33,526 nucleotides of DNA from Clostridia bacterium (GTDB taxonomy: Bacteria; Bacillota; Clostridia; Oscillospirales; QAMX01), in the NCBI GenBank assembly GCA_017533425.1, contig JAFXIE010000089.1, forward strand, positions 1 to 33,526. Reading direction: 5' to 3'. The notes below the pieces were generated by a model, which was given only the letters and a program-made list of their open reading frames with translations, did not search any database and was not told the origin of the DNA. The position numbers were made by a program, and so were the translations under genes. Numbering within the stretch: position 1 is the first letter of the stretch; each line of letters opens with the position of its first letter. This document shows positions 32,923 to 33,526 of the stretch, one piece after another.

Positions 32923-33526
32923 ATGAAACTTGGCGTACTTACCAACCTTTTCGGCGACAGACCTCTGGCAGAGGCCTGTGATTATTTCAAGACCCTCGGT
33001 GTTGAGGCGCTGGAGATCGGCTGCGGCGGCTATCCCGGCCGTGACCATTGCGATCCCGATGTGCTGCTGCATGACGATGCTGCCCTGGAAGCGTTCAAGA
33101 ACACCATCGCCTCCCGCGGCCTGGAGATTTCCTGCCTGTCTGTTCACGGAAACCCCGTGCATCCGAACAAGGAAATCGCCGCGGGCTATCACAGCGATTT
33201 TGAGAAGGCCGTTCTGCTCTGCGAAAAGCTCGGCCTCGACACCCTGGTGACCTTCTCCGGCTGCCCCGGTGACCATGAGGGCGCAAAGTATCCCAACTGG
33301 GTCACCTGCCCCTGGCCGGAGGATTTCCTCGCCATTCTCGAGTGGCAGTGGAATGAGGTTCTTATTCCGTACTGGAAGCAGGCCGTTGCCTTTGCCGAGG
33401 CCCACGGCGTCAAGCGCATTGCCCTGGAGATGCATCCCGGCTTCTGCGTTTACAATCCCGAAACTCTGCTGAAGCTGCGCGAGGCCGTCGGCCCCGTCAT
33501 CGGCGCAAACTTCGATCCCTCCCACC
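32923..33526 (+). CDS. Sugar phosphate isomerase/epimerase, partial
   Basis: The first 201 residues of a xylose-isomerase-like TIM barrel are visible; the gene runs past the window end. It starts 'MKLGVLTNLFGDRPLAEACD' with 'GVEALEIGCGGYPG' (strand 2), 'ISCLSVHGNPVHP' (strand 3), 'LVTFSGCPG' and 'IALEMHPGFCVYN', where the Glu and His are likely metal ligands, and ends in 'GANFDPSH', the next metal-ligand strand. ACGGAGG precedes the ATG. Relatives act in sugar or inositol catabolism; the substrate cannot be read. Confidence 0.9.
   Translation, partial: MKLGVLTNLFGDRPLAEACDYFKTLGVEALEIGCGGYPGRDHCDPDVLLHDDAALEAFKNTIASRGLEISCLSVHGNPVHPNKEIAAGYHSDFEKAVLLCEKLGLDTLVTFSGCPGDHEGAKYPNWVTCPWPEDFLAILEWQWNEVLIPYWKQAVAFAEAHGVKRIALEMHPGFCVYNPETLLKLREAVGPVIGANFDPSH

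Overview
This is a GC-rich (by eye well above 50%) chromosomal window from an endospore-forming Clostridia member, most likely an Oscillospiraceae/Ruminococcaceae-type gut bacterium. The evidence is a complete spoIIAA-spoIIAB-sigF operon preceded by a Spo0A-box-like site, a type III glutamine synthetase, tandem LexA boxes of the Firmicutes GAAC-N4-GTTC type, YitT, DUF421 and DUF951 proteins, and many small lipoproteins. No rRNA, transposase gene, phage gene or CRISPR array was seen. One tRNA, Pro(GGG), is present.

Layout. 1-1440 is an AT-richer patch holding a leftward promoter, a small leftward ORF (36 aa, RiPP-precursor-like) and the ArsR-type winged-helix regulator just upstream of it. 1475-4517 holds a degenerate SGNH protein with trmB, a YitT protein, mscL and tRNA-Pro. 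4648-9762 holds a DUF421 protein, cysK, an SOS-controlled Y-family polymerase divergent from cysK, an MFS transporter and an intact-looking SGNH hydrolase. 9924-12994 holds an XRE regulator and an AT-rich one-chain ABC exporter. 13097-16376 holds glnN divergent from an AraC regulator.

16552-24608 is the most unusual part. Nine consecutive genes, eight or nine of them clear lipoproteins, are built from a few recurring modules: a near-identical signal peptide, a WG-repeat-like domain, an 'ELQEIEN' domain, a calcium-loop/FG-GAP-like domain and a C-terminal 'LYQSYVNSASG' domain. They are joined in different combinations, and fresh direct repeats of 96, about 50 and 262 bp show recent duplication and recombination. 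One strong promoter (16452-16480) and one strong terminator (24615-24653) bracket the array.

24758-29537 holds a DapA/NanA-fold aldolase with an LRR lipoprotein, the spoIIA operon, and a pair coding for a deoxyhypusine-synthase-like protein and a GmhA-like SIS isomerase. 29644-33526 holds murD with a family 4 uracil-DNA glycosylase, an S1-domain protein, a DUF951 protein and a sugar phosphate isomerase/epimerase cut by the window end.

The best candidates for undescribed biology are the mosaic lipoprotein array, the small peptide next to the wHTH regulator, the SGNH protein that has lost its catalytic residues, the deoxyhypusine-synthase-like/SIS pair, and the overlap of a terminator with the presumed spoIIA promoter. 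All function calls come from reading motifs; no database search was run.
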